A stretch of DNA of 64,000 bases from VBAS01 sp964508655 (GTDB lineage: Bacteria > Bacteroidota > Bacteroidia > Chitinophagales > Chitinophagaceae). The position numbers and the translations under genes are program-made. The DNA is taken from positions 1 to 64,000 of the forward strand of contig CAZDUO010000008.1 in the NCBI GenBank assembly GCA_964508655.1. Reading direction: 5' to 3'. The notes under the pieces are model-generated. The model was not told where the DNA came from. It was given only the letters and a program-made list of their open reading frames with translations, and made no database searches. Positions 24,881 through 34,369 of this stretch are shown piece after piece; positions within the stretch are counted from its first letter, which is position 1; each line of letters starts with the position of its first letter.

Positions 24881-25204
24881 TTATTTCCTGGTGTTTTGTT
24901 CAATGTCTATTAAAACTTTAATTATTCCGGCCTGGGCCAGCATACCAATCACAATTAATAAGGCTGCATACATATAAAGCAGAATTACAACTGCTGACAT
25001 ACCGCCAGAACCACCATACCGGCTGGATGCGGCTGAAGCCAGGCCGATGCCGGCAATTAAAATGAGTCCGCCGGTAACCCATCCGATAATAGCGATGATG
25101 CCGGCGAGCTTTTTCAGGTAATCATATTTATCCGGCTTTGCATTGCCGCCGGGTTGTTGCGGGTTGGGAGAAATTCCCAGGGCTTCGTTGATGTCGTTGC
25201 TCAT
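24881..25204 (-). CDS. Small membrane protein
   Basis: A 107-residue protein from the ATG at 25204 (MSNDINEALGISPNPQQPGG). After a polar Pro/Gly-rich N-terminus there are two hydrophobic segments ('LAGIIAIIGWVTGGLILIAGIGLASA' and 'AVVILLYMYAALLIVIGMLAQAGIIKVLI'). The longer frame to 25324 overlaps the preceding gene and is not preferred. It begins 4 bases after that gene's stop. No family recognised. Confidence 0.65.
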   Translation of the reverse strand: MSNDINEALGISPNPQQPGGNAKPDKYDYLKKLAGIIAIIGWVTGGLILIAGIGLASAASSRYGGSGGMSAVVILLYMYAALLIVIGMLAQAGIIKVLIDIEQNTRK

Positions 25205-25208
25205 AAGC

Positions 25209-25406
25209 TTAATTTTTTGATTGTTTCTGGTATAAGTAAATAAAGAACACCAGTAAACCGATGTTAGATAAAAGATAAAGTGGCCTGATAAGCCGGGCAA
25301 GTGATTCATTATATTCCAAAGCACGGAAATCTACTAATTGCCAGTACAGGCTCGCCAGTGTGTCGAGCGCCATGGCAATAATGGCAACAAGTGTAACTGT
25401 TTTCAT
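25209..25406 (-). CDS. Small two-helix membrane protein
   Basis: A 65-residue protein with two hydrophobic stretches ('VTLVAIIAMALDTLASLYW' and 'PLYLLSNIGLLVFFIYLYQ') and a short basic tail. It is the first of two small membrane-protein genes separated by 4 bases. Function unknown. Confidence 0.6.
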   Translation of the reverse strand: MKTVTLVAIIAMALDTLASLYWQLVDFRALEYNESLARLIRPLYLLSNIGLLVFFIYLYQKQSKN

Positions 25407-25496
25407 TTGCAGTTGGTTTTAGGTTAAAAATAAACTTGTCATATCCCATAAAATACAGGACTGGATGTTGCAGATAAAAAGAATGGTGTGCATACA

Positions 25497-25976
25497 TTAA
25501 TGAGAAGAATGCACGATGGGAATATTCACTGTTTTCAGTGGCCCTATGCCGGTAATATCCATCACGGTTCGCTCGGTGAACCACTCGAAGTGCGGTTGTT
25601 GAGCCGGTATGATTATAAAGCTTCCGGGCCCGTACACTTTAGCCACGGCAGTAGAATCGGGGTCGCTGCTAAACGCCAGGTTGAATGACCCGGATATAAC
25701 CGTAATATTCAAATCACCCGGGTGGGTATGAGGGTTTGATTTATAACCTGACGGAAAGATGGCCCTTTCCACAAACAACCCGGGCAGTTCCCGGCGACTT
25801 ACAAGAAAAATATTTCGCCGGCCGTTGGCCAGTAAAGTGTCGGGTGATTCGGGTATGATCAGTGGTGCTGAAGCTGAGGTAGTGTTTGTATCGGCCATGC
25901 CGGCAGATTCTTTTTGATTGCAGGAAAGCATCAAAACCCCTGCAATCACTATTACCGGAAAGAATTGATGTTTCAT
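25497..25976 (-). CDS. Cupin-domain lipoprotein
   Basis: A 159-residue protein with a lipoprotein signal (MKHQFFPVIVIAGVLMLSC, Cys19). A single cupin fold follows, with metal-binding pattern 'NPHTHPGDLNITVISGSF' and a second motif 'GPGSFIIIPAQQPHFEW'. It would sit on the periplasmic or outer-membrane side. Family members range from enzymes to binding proteins; the metal ligands (two His of HTH, a late His) are present, so metal binding is plausible. No partner gene is adjacent. Confidence 0.85.
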   Translation of the reverse strand: MKHQFFPVIVIAGVLMLSCNQKESAGMADTNTTSASAPLIIPESPDTLLANGRRNIFLVSRRELPGLFVERAIFPSGYKSNPHTHPGDLNITVISGSFNLAFSSDPDSTAVAKVYGPGSFIIIPAQQPHFEWFTERTVMDITGIGPLKTVNIPIVHSSH

Positions 25977-26125
25977 AATAAACAGTTGAGGTGAGTAAAT
26001 AAAGAACTGAAGTAAAACGGTTGGCTTCTTAAAATTACTGATATTTCTTTCCGGTTGTAATGATTCTTATCAACTTTATTGAATTGCCTGTTTTTTATTA
26101 CTTTCCCGGAATATTTAAAACAACC

Positions 26126-28558
26126 ATGAGAATTGCACCCTTCCTTGTTTCGGCAATCATTACCGGCGGGTTGATTTTTGTTCTGGATAAAAAATGGGGC
26201 AGCATTCCCCCGATGGGCAAGTTCCTGAGCCCTCAATTTGGTGTTTGGCAAAACGCCGAACCTGCCGACCAGGATTTTAATGCAGAAATAAAACTCGATG
26301 GCCTGAAAGGAAAAGCCGAAGTGTTTATTGACCACAGGCTGGTGCCCCATGTATTTGCCGGTGATGATGGTGATGCCTGCTTTGTACAGGGGTGGCTGCA
26401 TGCAAAATTCAGGCTCTGGCAAATGGAGTTTCAAACCCACGCTGCAGCTGGCAGGGTAAGTGAAATTATCGGGGAGAGGGCAATTAATTACGACCGGGCC
26501 AAGCGAAGGCTGGGAATGCTGTATGCCGCTGAAAATTTGCTGAAAGAAGTGGAAGCAAATCCATTGACAAAATCGGCCGTAGATAATTATACGGCCGGGG
26601 TAAATGCCTATATCAGTACTTTAAAAGAAAGCCAGCTGCCGATAGAATACAAGCTTCTCGCTTACAAACCCGAACCGTGGACTAATTTGAAAACAGCTTT
26701 GTTTATAAAACAAATGACCGAAACGCTGGCCGGTTCAGTTGATGACCTGCCCCTCAGCAATGCACGCAGTTTTTTCAGCGATGAAGAATTGAAGGTTCTT
26801 TTTCCCCAAATACCCGATTCGTTGAGCCCCATTGTGCCGGGAGGAACTGTTTTCCCCACGCCATCGATAGTGCCTGTAAAACCGGCAACAGCAGATTCGG
26901 TTTACCTGGAAAAAAAAGATACGGTTCACTATGCTGATTTGTACAGGCCCAATGCTGACAACGGAAGCAATAACTGGGCTGTGGCAGGCCGTAAAACGCA
27001 TAGCGGTGCCCCCATCCTTTGCAACGATCCTCATCTTGAATTATCGCTGCCTTCTATCTGGTACGAAATGCAGATGAGCACCCCCACCATGAATGCTTAC
27101 GGCGTAAGTTTTCCCGGCATTCCCGGCATTGTCATTGGCTTTAACGACAGCATTGCCTTCGGCTTTACCAATTCGCAGCGTGATGTGCGGGATTATTATG
27201 AAATCCGGTTCAAAGACGACAGTAAAAAGCAGTACTGGTTTGACAGTGCGTGGAAGGACAGCCGCATAAAAATTGATACAATTAAGGTGAGGGGTAAAGC
27301 CCCCATTTATGACACGATTGCTTACACCGTTTTTGGCCCGGTGATGTATGATAAAAGTTTTCCGGCTGATACCAATTCTTTAAAAGAAAAAAATCTTGCT
27401 GTACGATGGGCGGCGCATGATGCTTCCAACGAGCTGCTGATGTGGTACTATCTGGACCGGGCAAAAAACTATGAGGACTATTATCATGCCATCCAGCACT
27501 TCACCTGCCCGGCGCAGAATATGATTTTTGCTTCGGCAAAAGGTGATATTGCCATCTGGCAGCAGGGCCGTTTGCCAGCCTTGTGGGAGCGGCAGGGTAT
27601 ATATATCATGCCCGGCTTCGACAGCAGCTATATGTGGCAGGGCTTTATTCCAAGAGACGAAAATCCGCATGCAATAAACCCTGAAAGAGGATTTGTAAGC
27701 AGCGCCAACCAGCGGCCGGCCGACAGCGCTTACCCGTATTTTATTCCCGGCACTTACGATCTGTACCGCGGCTACACCATCAATAAAAAACTCAGCGAAA
27801 TGCAGGGTGTGACAGTGGAGGACATGATGAACCTTCAGCGGGAAAACTTCAATGCCCCGGCTTCCATGCTGCGGCCCCTGCTTATAAAATACATTGAGGA
27901 AAGCCGCCTGGGTGAAGATGAAAAGAAAATGCTGGAACTGGTAACAAACTGGAATCTGATAAATGATTTTAATGAAAAAGGTGCAACGGTTTATCAAACC
28001 TGGTTCGACAGCCTTGAAGCTTTTATTTGGAATGATGAATTTGCCAATGTCCCCGGCATTTTGCCGTCGGAGAGAACACTGGTGGAAGCCCTGCTCCGCG
28101 ACAGTGCCTTTAAATATGTTGACAATATTTCCACGCCGCAAAAAGAAACCATTGCCGATGCAGTAACTGTGGCTTTGCAGCGGGCAGTACCGGAACTGGT
28201 AAAAATGGAAAAAGAAAACAAGCTGGAGTGGGGTAAATTCAAAAACACAACTATTTACCATTTGATGCGCAATGCCGTAATGCCCTTTGCAAGAACCGGC
28301 CTGCCGATTGGCGGGGGAAAACACATTGTAAATGCCACACAGCACAGCCACGGCCCCAGTTGGAGAATGATTGTTCATATGACGGATAAAATAGAAGCCT
28401 ACGCTGTGTATCCCGGCGGGCAGAGCGGAAACCCCGGCAGCCGGTACTACGATTCATTTGTGGACCATTGGGCCGCCGGAAAATATTACAATCTTTGGTT
28501 TATGCACAATGGGGATAAAGCAGACGCAGGAGTGAAGTGGAAAATGACTTTTGAATAA
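26126..28558 (+). CDS. Penicillin acylase family (Ntn) hydrolase
   Basis: An 810-residue precursor from the ATG at 26126 (MRIAPFLVSAIITGGLIFVLD), giving an N-terminal membrane segment. The family layout is alpha chain, spacer, then a beta chain that starts at the nucleophile. The nucleophile is Ser281 in 'NGSNNWAVAGRKTHSGAPILCNDPHLEL', preceded by Gly as needed for self-cleavage. The oxyanion/catalytic Asn region is 'FVSSANQRP'. Relatives hydrolyse amide bonds of penicillin G, acyl-homoserine lactones or other N-acyl compounds; the substrate cannot be decided. Probably periplasmic. Confidence 0.92.
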   Translation: MRIAPFLVSAIITGGLIFVLDKKWGSIPPMGKFLSPQFGVWQNAEPADQDFNAEIKLDGLKGKAEVFIDHRLVPHVFAGDDGDACFVQGWLHAKFRLWQMEFQTHAAAGRVSEIIGERAINYDRAKRRLGMLYAAENLLKEVEANPLTKSAVDNYTAGVNAYISTLKESQLPIEYKLLAYKPEPWTNLKTALFIKQMTETLAGSVDDLPLSNARSFFSDEELKVLFPQIPDSLSPIVPGGTVFPTPSIVPVKPATADSVYLEKKDTVHYADLYRPNADNGSNNWAVAGRKTHSGAPILCNDPHLELSLPSIWYEMQMSTPTMNAYGVSFPGIPGIVIGFNDSIAFGFTNSQRDVRDYYEIRFKDDSKKQYWFDSAWKDSRIKIDTIKVRGKAPIYDTIAYTVFGPVMYDKSFPADTNSLKEKNLAVRWAAHDASNELLMWYYLDRAKNYEDYYHAIQHFTCPAQNMIFASAKGDIAIWQQGRLPALWERQGIYIMPGFDSSYMWQGFIPRDENPHAINPERGFVSSANQRPADSAYPYFIPGTYDLYRGYTINKKLSEMQGVTVEDMMNLQRENFNAPASMLRPLLIKYIEESRLGEDEKKMLELVTNWNLINDFNEKGATVYQTWFDSLEAFIWNDEFANVPGILPSERTLVEALLRDSAFKYVDNISTPQKETIADAVTVALQRAVPELVKMEKENKLEWGKFKNTTIYHLMRNAVMPFARTGLPIGGGKHIVNATQHSHGPSWRMIVHMTDKIEAYAVYPGGQSGNPGSRYYDSFVDHWAAGKYYNLWFMHNGDKADAGVKWKMTFE

Positions 28559-28637
28559 TGACGAAATAAAAATATGACTGATTGTCTTATCATAAGAATT
28601 ACAAATAATATCCTGAGCCTGCCAGTAAATTAATGTT

Positions 28638-28997
28638 ATGAAATTTTTTACCGCCACAGTTTTAACTGCTCTCCTAAGTTTTGTTGCCGGAATTTATGTT
28701 CCGTTCTGGTGGTTTTTTGCCGTCGTTTCGTTTTTAGTGGCCGTGCTCGTTCATCAGAAAGGGGCTAAAGCTTTTTTTTCAGGCTTCCTTGGTCTATTTA
28801 TTCTGTGGGGTGTGCTGGCCTTCTGGATTGACGTAAAGAATGAAGGAATTCTTTCATCAAAAATTGCCGGGCTTTTGCCGCTTGGCGGCTCATCGTTTTT
28901 ATTAATTATAGTGACAGGCATTGCAGGTGGACTGGTGGCCGGTTTTGCCGCCACGAGTGGCAGCTACCTGAGAACTTCAAAATTGAAATCATCATGA
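28638..28997 (+). CDS. Small integral membrane protein
   Basis: A 119-residue, strongly hydrophobic protein with about four helices ('VLTALLSFVAGIYV', 'WFFAVVSFLVAVLV', 'FLGLFILWGVLAFWI', 'SFLLIIVTGIAGGLVAGFAATSG'). A single start at 28638. It sits alone between the acylase and the DUF5686 gene on the same strand. Family not recognised. Confidence 0.7.
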   Translation: MKFFTATVLTALLSFVAGIYVPFWWFFAVVSFLVAVLVHQKGAKAFFSGFLGLFILWGVLAFWIDVKNEGILSSKIAGLLPLGGSSFLLIIVTGIAGGLVAGFAATSGSYLRTSKLKSS

Positions 28998-29061
28998 CAA
29001 TAGCTGTTCACATAATCTTGCAAACTAAAAACCGGGAACTATTCGTTTTTACAACGGGACT

Positions 29062-31533
29062 ATGAAAATATATTTCTTTTACCTGCTGTTTTTCATGACA
29101 CCCGCTTGGGCGTTTTCGCAAAGAATATCGGGTGTGGTCAGGGACGATAAGGGAAATGCCCTGCCCAATGCATCCATACTTATCAAAGGCAGAACCGGCG
29201 GCACTGCCTGCAACAGCGAAGGAAATTATTTCCTTAATCTATCACCCGGCAGCTACACACTCATTGCCCAGCACGTAGGTTATAAACGAGATGTGAGAAA
29301 CATCACTGTGACCGATGCGGACATCACGCTTGACTTCCAACTCAGCCTTGTTGACTTTACCATGCAGGAGGTGATAGTCCGCTCCGGGCAGAATCCTGCC
29401 AATGAAATTATCCGCAATGCCATCCGCATGCGGCCCATTTACCAGGAGCAACTGAAAGAATTTACCTGCGAAGTGTATACCAAAGGGCAGCTGCGCCTGC
29501 GTGATTACCCCAAAAAAATTATGGGACAAAAAGTGGATTTTGAAGACGGCGATACCACGAAGAACCGGATTATTTATTTATCGGAAACCATTTCCACCTA
29601 CTCACTGCAAAAGCCGGATAAGAGGAAAGTAGAAGTGCATTCTTCAAGGGTGAGCGGCAACAGCGACAGCTACGGGCTGGCCGCCCCACAGTTTTATTCG
29701 CTCTATGATAATAATATCCGCATCGGCAACAACCTGAACCCGCGGGGGTTTATTTCACCCATTTCGGATAATGCACTCAGTTTTTACAAGTATAAATATG
29801 AAGGCGCTTTTTTTGAAGACGGCCGGCAGATACACAACATCAAAGTAACTCCAAAAAGAAAATTTGAGCCGTTGTTCTCAGGTCATATCAATATTACCGA
29901 CAATGACTGGCGCATTCATTCGGTAAAGCTGGAACTGCTCAGGGAATCACAAATGGAGTTTCTTGATACGCTGCGGCTGGAGCAAATCTATGTTCCATAC
30001 AGCGACAGCCTGTGGGTCATCCACAACCAGGTGATTTACCCGGCCATAAAAATTTTCGGCATAGACGCTTATGGAAGTTTTGTAAATGTGTATTCAAAAT
30101 TTGATCCGCAGCCTGCATTCAGGAAAAAGTATTTTGATAATACGGTTTTGAAATATACCGACAGCGCCAACCGTAAAACTGAAAGTTTTTGGGATGATGC
30201 CCGGCCCATGAAGCTGCTGGATGAAGAAATAAGGGATTACAGGAAAAAAGACAGCCTGGAGCAGGTGAGCAAGAATCCCACTTATCTTGATTCGGTGGAC
30301 CGGAAACGAAATAAACTGACAGTGGCAGGCGTGCTGCTCTTTGGCGAATCATTCAGCCGGGAAAAGAAGAGAGAAACGTATAGTTTCCGATCGCTGACCG
30401 AGCAGCTCAGTTTTAATATCGTAGAAGGGCTGGTGATAAACATGGGCGGCACATACACTAAAAGATTAGATACTACTGTGGGCAGAAGAAGGCTGAACAT
30501 TTCGCCTGCGCTGCGTTATGGTTTCAGCAATAAGCATTTCAATGCATGGGTAAATGCTTCTTATGTATTCGGGAAAAAATATGTATCGTCACTTGAGCTT
30601 TCCGGCGGAAAACGTGTTTTCCAGTTCAACAACAGCAGCCCTATCAGTGTCCGCAGCAACACCATCGCTTCGCTGCTGGGACGAAGAAATCTGCTGAAAC
30701 TATACGAAGCATGGTACCTGCAGGGTTCTTTTTCAAAAGGTATCGGCGAAGGATTTACCTGGAGCGCCGGGTTTGAATTTCAAAACAGGAGGCCGCTTGA
30801 AAACACTACTGACTTTTCATTTGCCGGAAGAAAAGTAAGAGACTACACGCCCAATTATCCCACCGAACTGATGAATGATAACATTCAGCGTCACCAGGCC
30901 TTCATTCTGAATTTTGGTATTACCTGGCAACCGGGCGCAAGGTATATTGAACTGCCCGGCCAGAAAATAAATATTGGCACCAAATGGCCTACAATGACGC
31001 TTGGTTATACCCGCTCTTTCGATGAGTTTACCGGCAGCGATGTGGACTACAGCAAATGGCGCTTTTCTCTCACCGATATTGTGAGTTTGAAATTGCTTGG
31101 CTTATTTAACTATCGCATCGGCATGGGTGGTTTCATCGGTAACCAGAAAGTGCAGGTGCCCGATTTCCAGCATTTCAACGGAAATATTTCGCGGCTGGCC
31201 ACACCTTACCTGAACAGTTTCCAGATACTCCCGATTTATCAATTCAGCAATACGTCTAAATATTATGCCCTGGCTCATGTGGAGCATCACTTCAATGGAT
31301 TTCTTACCAATAAAATCCCCGGCTTCCGCCGGCTGAACTGGTACCTGGTAAGCGGCGCCAATATGTTTCACTTCAATCGCACCGATTACCTGGAGTTTTT
31401 TGTGGGGCTGGAAAACCTGCTGAAATTTCCCGGTATCAATTTCCGGTTTGATTATTACTGGTCGTACAAAGACGGAAAGAAATTTGATAACAATTTCCGC
31501 ATCGGCCTGGTAAGGGATATTGGAAACAGATAA
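29062..31533 (+). CDS. DUF5686/carboxypeptidase-regulatory-like outer-membrane protein
   Basis: An 823-residue protein with a signal peptide (MKIYFFYLLFFMTPAWAFSQ). A carboxypeptidase regulatory-like domain follows at about 21-105 ('ISGVVRDDKGNALPNASILIKG', 'SPGSYTLIAQHVGYK'). The remainder is the DUF5686 region ('NPANEIIRNAIRMRPIYQEQLKEFTCEVYTKGQLRL') and a C-terminal barrel of many alternating strands, as in TonB receptor or BamA-like proteins. There is no TonB plug domain. It is probably an outer-membrane barrel with a periplasmic beta domain; function unknown. Confidence 0.87.
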   Translation: MKIYFFYLLFFMTPAWAFSQRISGVVRDDKGNALPNASILIKGRTGGTACNSEGNYFLNLSPGSYTLIAQHVGYKRDVRNITVTDADITLDFQLSLVDFTMQEVIVRSGQNPANEIIRNAIRMRPIYQEQLKEFTCEVYTKGQLRLRDYPKKIMGQKVDFEDGDTTKNRIIYLSETISTYSLQKPDKRKVEVHSSRVSGNSDSYGLAAPQFYSLYDNNIRIGNNLNPRGFISPISDNALSFYKYKYEGAFFEDGRQIHNIKVTPKRKFEPLFSGHINITDNDWRIHSVKLELLRESQMEFLDTLRLEQIYVPYSDSLWVIHNQVIYPAIKIFGIDAYGSFVNVYSKFDPQPAFRKKYFDNTVLKYTDSANRKTESFWDDARPMKLLDEEIRDYRKKDSLEQVSKNPTYLDSVDRKRNKLTVAGVLLFGESFSREKKRETYSFRSLTEQLSFNIVEGLVINMGGTYTKRLDTTVGRRRLNISPALRYGFSNKHFNAWVNASYVFGKKYVSSLELSGGKRVFQFNNSSPISVRSNTIASLLGRRNLLKLYEAWYLQGSFSKGIGEGFTWSAGFEFQNRRPLENTTDFSFAGRKVRDYTPNYPTELMNDNIQRHQAFILNFGITWQPGARYIELPGQKINIGTKWPTMTLGYTRSFDEFTGSDVDYSKWRFSLTDIVSLKLLGLFNYRIGMGGFIGNQKVQVPDFQHFNGNISRLATPYLNSFQILPIYQFSNTSKYYALAHVEHHFNGFLTNKIPGFRRLNWYLVSGANMFHFNRTDYLEFFVGLENLLKFPGINFRFDYYWSYKDGKKFDNNFRIGLVRDIGNR

Positions 31534-31669
31534 AAATTTTTCTTAGAACAACCTGGTATCATTTCAGTGTTTCGCTATGTTTTAGTGGATTTGTAATTAG
31601 ACATAACTTAACCTGAATTTTCCATGGGCAATTCTGCAACACCGGGTTTTTATTTACTGCCGCCGTGTT

Positions 31670-31677
31670 TATCTTTG
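31670..31677 (+). promoter_or_regulatory. Bacteroidota promoter for trhO (TATCTTTG)
   Basis: A perfect TAnnTTTG box with TTTT at 31647-31650, a near -33 element at the consensus 19-base spacing. A leader of about 60 bases would precede the ATG at 31745. Confidence 0.6.
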
Positions 31678-31744
31678 CACTGCTTTAGAATTTTGCCCAA
31701 CCTGCAATTGGGGTTCTGTAAGCCGGAATTAAAATTCAAACAGC

Positions 31745-32785
31745 ATGGCAGCACTTCACAACCGCATCTCCCGCCGGGAGCTGAAAGAACGCATTAAAAA
31801 CGACCCTACACCACGAACTACCATTTCGTTTTACTGTTATTTTAAAATTGACGGGCCGCAGCTATTCAGAAATGAATTGTACCGACGCCTGAAACCCATG
31901 GGTGTCCTGGGCCGCATTTACGTTGCGCATGAAGGCATCAATGCACAAATCAGTGTGCCTTCGGCAAATTTTGAAGCGTTCAAATCTCATCTCTACTCCA
32001 TTGAGCCGCTCGATGGGTTGCGGCTGAATTTGGCCGTGGATGACGATGGTAAAAGTTTTTATGTGCTGGATATAAAAGTGCGAAAGAAAATTGTGGCCGA
32101 TGGCATTGTTGACCCCACATTTGACATGGCCAACAAGGGCTGGTATGTTAATGCGGAACAGTACAACCTGCTGACTAATGACCCGGCCACCATTGTGATT
32201 GACATGCGCAATCATTACGAGTACGAAGTGGGCCATTTTGAAAACGCCATTGAAATACCCAGCGATACATTCCGCGAGCAACTGCCCATGGCGGTGGAGA
32301 TGATGAAGGGCCATGAAGAAAAAAACATCATTATGTACTGCACAGGCGGCATCCGCTGCGAGAAAGCATCGGCTTACATGAAGCACCGGGGTTTTAAAAA
32401 TGTTTTTCACCTTGAGGGCGGCATCATTCATTATGTGAACCAGGCAAAAGATAAAAGCCTGCCGCTGAAATTTCATGGAAAAAATTTTGTGTTTGACCAG
32501 CGGCTGGGAGAGAGGGTAACGGAGGAAATCATTTCGCAATGCCACCAATGCGGCAAACCGGCCGATACGCATGTGAACTGCGCCAACGATGCCTGTCACC
32601 TGCTCTTTATCCAGTGCGAAGAATGCAAAGAAAAATATGAAGGCACTTGCAGCAGGGAATGCCAGGATTTAATTCACCTGCCTGCCGGAGAGCAAAAGAA
32701 ACGCAGGAGCGGGGTTGATAAAGGGAGGAACATATTTAATAAGGCAAAAAGGAGGCTGGATAAATTACATACCAGCAGAAAATAA
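31745..32785 (+). CDS. trhO: tRNA uridine(34) hydroxylase (rhodanese-related)
   Basis: A 346-residue TrhO/YceA protein that converts U34 of certain tRNAs to 5-hydroxyuridine with molecular oxygen. Layout: an N-terminal ferredoxin-like UPF0176 domain (to about 110, 'RIYVAHEGINAQISVPSANFEAF'), a rhodanese domain with active Cys199 in 'IIMYCTGGIRCEKASAYMKHRG', and a C-terminal cysteine-rich part ('CHQCGKPADTHVNCANDACHLLFIQCEECKEKYEGTCSRECQ') typical of this family. Length matches the ~350 residues of the E. coli enzyme. Confidence 0.95.
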   Translation: MAALHNRISRRELKERIKNDPTPRTTISFYCYFKIDGPQLFRNELYRRLKPMGVLGRIYVAHEGINAQISVPSANFEAFKSHLYSIEPLDGLRLNLAVDDDGKSFYVLDIKVRKKIVADGIVDPTFDMANKGWYVNAEQYNLLTNDPATIVIDMRNHYEYEVGHFENAIEIPSDTFREQLPMAVEMMKGHEEKNIIMYCTGGIRCEKASAYMKHRGFKNVFHLEGGIIHYVNQAKDKSLPLKFHGKNFVFDQRLGERVTEEIISQCHQCGKPADTHVNCANDACHLLFIQCEECKEKYEGTCSRECQDLIHLPAGEQKKRRSGVDKGRNIFNKAKRRLDKLHTSRK

Positions 32786-32803
32786 TTGATGTAAATTTAC
32801 TTT

Positions 32804-33394
32804 ATGGAACTACAGGAACCCGCTTTGGCATACAACCGGAAAAATTATACCATAGAAGAGTACCTGGAGATGGAACAAAACGCTGAGGTAAAACATGAAT
32901 ATTACCAGGGTGAAATCTTTGCTATGTCCGGTTCAAAGGTTCCGCACAATATAATTGCAACTAATTTAACTGGTATATTAACTCAAAAATTAAAAGGCAA
33001 ATCATGCAGACCTTTTAAGAGTGACCAGCGAATACATATCCCGGTAAACAGTTTTTTTACCTACCCGGATATTTCAATTGTATGCGGCGAAATACAAACA
33101 TTGAATGACGACAATTGGAATATTATAAACCCCTCGGTTATTTTTGAGGTGCTTCCCAAAACTACCCGCGATTATGATTTGGGCGGAAAATTTTCACTAT
33201 ACCGGGAAATTCCATCTTTAAAGGAATATTTACTGATTGAATCAGAATTTTTAAAAGTGCTTGCCTTTCGAATTAATAAAGCCGGGCATTGGGAACTGGA
33301 AGAATACAGCAACATGAATGATGAACTGACCATAGAAACAATCGGGATAAGCCTTCTGCTTACCGACATTTATGAAGGAGTAAATTTTTCCTGA
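32804..33394 (+). CDS. Uma2 family (DUF820) putative endonuclease
   Basis: A soluble 196-residue protein of the PD-(D/E)xK-fold Uma2 group. Markers are 'YTIEEYLEMEQNAEVKHEYYQGEIFAMSG', the acidic 'TYPDISIVCGE', the 'VIFEVLPKTTRDYDLGGKFSLYREIPSLKEYLLIESE' stretch, and a C-terminal 'EYSNMNDELTIETIGISLLLTDIYEGV'. Family members are predicted nucleases of unknown role and occur in many copies in some genomes. It follows trhO by 18 bases; base use looks more A+T rich than its neighbours, possibly a sign of recent acquisition. Confidence 0.88.
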   Translation: MELQEPALAYNRKNYTIEEYLEMEQNAEVKHEYYQGEIFAMSGSKVPHNIIATNLTGILTQKLKGKSCRPFKSDQRIHIPVNSFFTYPDISIVCGEIQTLNDDNWNIINPSVIFEVLPKTTRDYDLGGKFSLYREIPSLKEYLLIESEFLKVLAFRINKAGHWELEEYSNMNDELTIETIGISLLLTDIYEGVNFS

Positions 33395-33413
33395 GCCAAC
33401 GAATTATGTGAAG

Positions 33414-34361
33414 TCAAAACCATTCCCCCAGCCGTTTCAGTTCCACATTGCCGCCGCTGAAAATTATTCCGACCCGTTTACCTGCAAACTGTTCTCTATT
33501 CTTCAGCAAAGCGGCTAAAGGTACGACGCCGCTTGGCTCCACCACAATTTTCATTCTTTCAAACACCAGTCGCATGGCTTCAATGATTTCTTCATCGCTT
33601 ACCGTAAAAATATCTTTTACAAACCGGCAGATGATGGGAAAAGTTTTATCGCCAAGCGTGGTGAGCAGTCCGTCGGCAATGGTTTTTACATAAGGCGCAG
33701 TTTCAATCTTGCCGCTTTTTATAGAAAGCACGGCATCGGCGGCACCTTCGGGCTCGCCGGCATACACTTCTGCAGCGGGTGAAAAATAATGAGCACTCAA
33801 TGACGTGCCACTTATCAAACCGCCGCCGCCAACCGGAGCTATGATGGCGTCGAGAGAAGAAATTTCTTCAACCAGTTCCTTTGCGCAGGTAGCCTGGCCG
33901 GTAATCACGGCGTAATCGTTGTAAGGATGAATAAACTCTGCACCGGTTCGGTCTACAACTTCCTGCAAGGTTCTTTCTCTTGCCTGCTGGTTGGGCTCGC
34001 AAAAAAATATTTCAGCACCATACCCGCGAACGGCTTCCACTTTCACCGGCGGCGAAGTGGATGGCATTACGATATAAGCTTTTGTTCCCACTTCTCTTGC
34101 CACACAGGCAATGGCCTGTGCATGGTTTCCGGATGAATGCGTGGCAATACCCTGCTGCTGTTTTTCCTTTGGCAGTGATAAAACTGCATTCATCGCTCCG
34201 CGGATTTTGAAGGCTCCGATTTTCTGGAAATTCTCACACTTGAAAAACACTTCAGCGCCGGCCAGCCGGTTGATGGTGCTGCTGGTAAGTACCGGCGTAT
34301 GATGAATAAAAGGCTTTACTCTTTTATGCGCTTCCTGAATATGATGACGTGTGATTTCCAT
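33414..34361 (-). CDS. PLP-dependent threonine/serine dehydratase
   Basis: A 315-residue fold-type II PLP enzyme. The Schiff-base Lys is in 'FFKCENFQKIGAFKIRGAMNAV', the phosphate loop is 'APVGGGGLISGTSLSA', and a substrate loop is 'THSSGNHAQAIACVA'. There is no C-terminal ACT domain, so it resembles the catabolic threonine dehydratase/serine racemase-like group rather than the regulated IlvA. It would deaminate L-threonine or L-serine to an oxoacid in the cytoplasm. Third gene of a minus-strand unit: spacings 11 and 8 bases. Confidence 0.92.
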   Translation of the reverse strand: MEITRHHIQEAHKRVKPFIHHTPVLTSSTINRLAGAEVFFKCENFQKIGAFKIRGAMNAVLSLPKEKQQQGIATHSSGNHAQAIACVAREVGTKAYIVMPSTSPPVKVEAVRGYGAEIFFCEPNQQARERTLQEVVDRTGAEFIHPYNDYAVITGQATCAKELVEEISSLDAIIAPVGGGGLISGTSLSAHYFSPAAEVYAGEPEGAADAVLSIKSGKIETAPYVKTIADGLLTTLGDKTFPIICRFVKDIFTVSDEEIIEAMRLVFERMKIVVEPSGVVPLAALLKNREQFAGKRVGIIFSGGNVELKRLGEWF

Positions 34362-34369
34362 CAGAAAAT

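Noticed and set aside
27380..28378. 332-codon open frame opposite the penicillin acylase
   Set aside because: It is antisense to clear catalytic-domain sequence; the composition is typical of a shadow frame.
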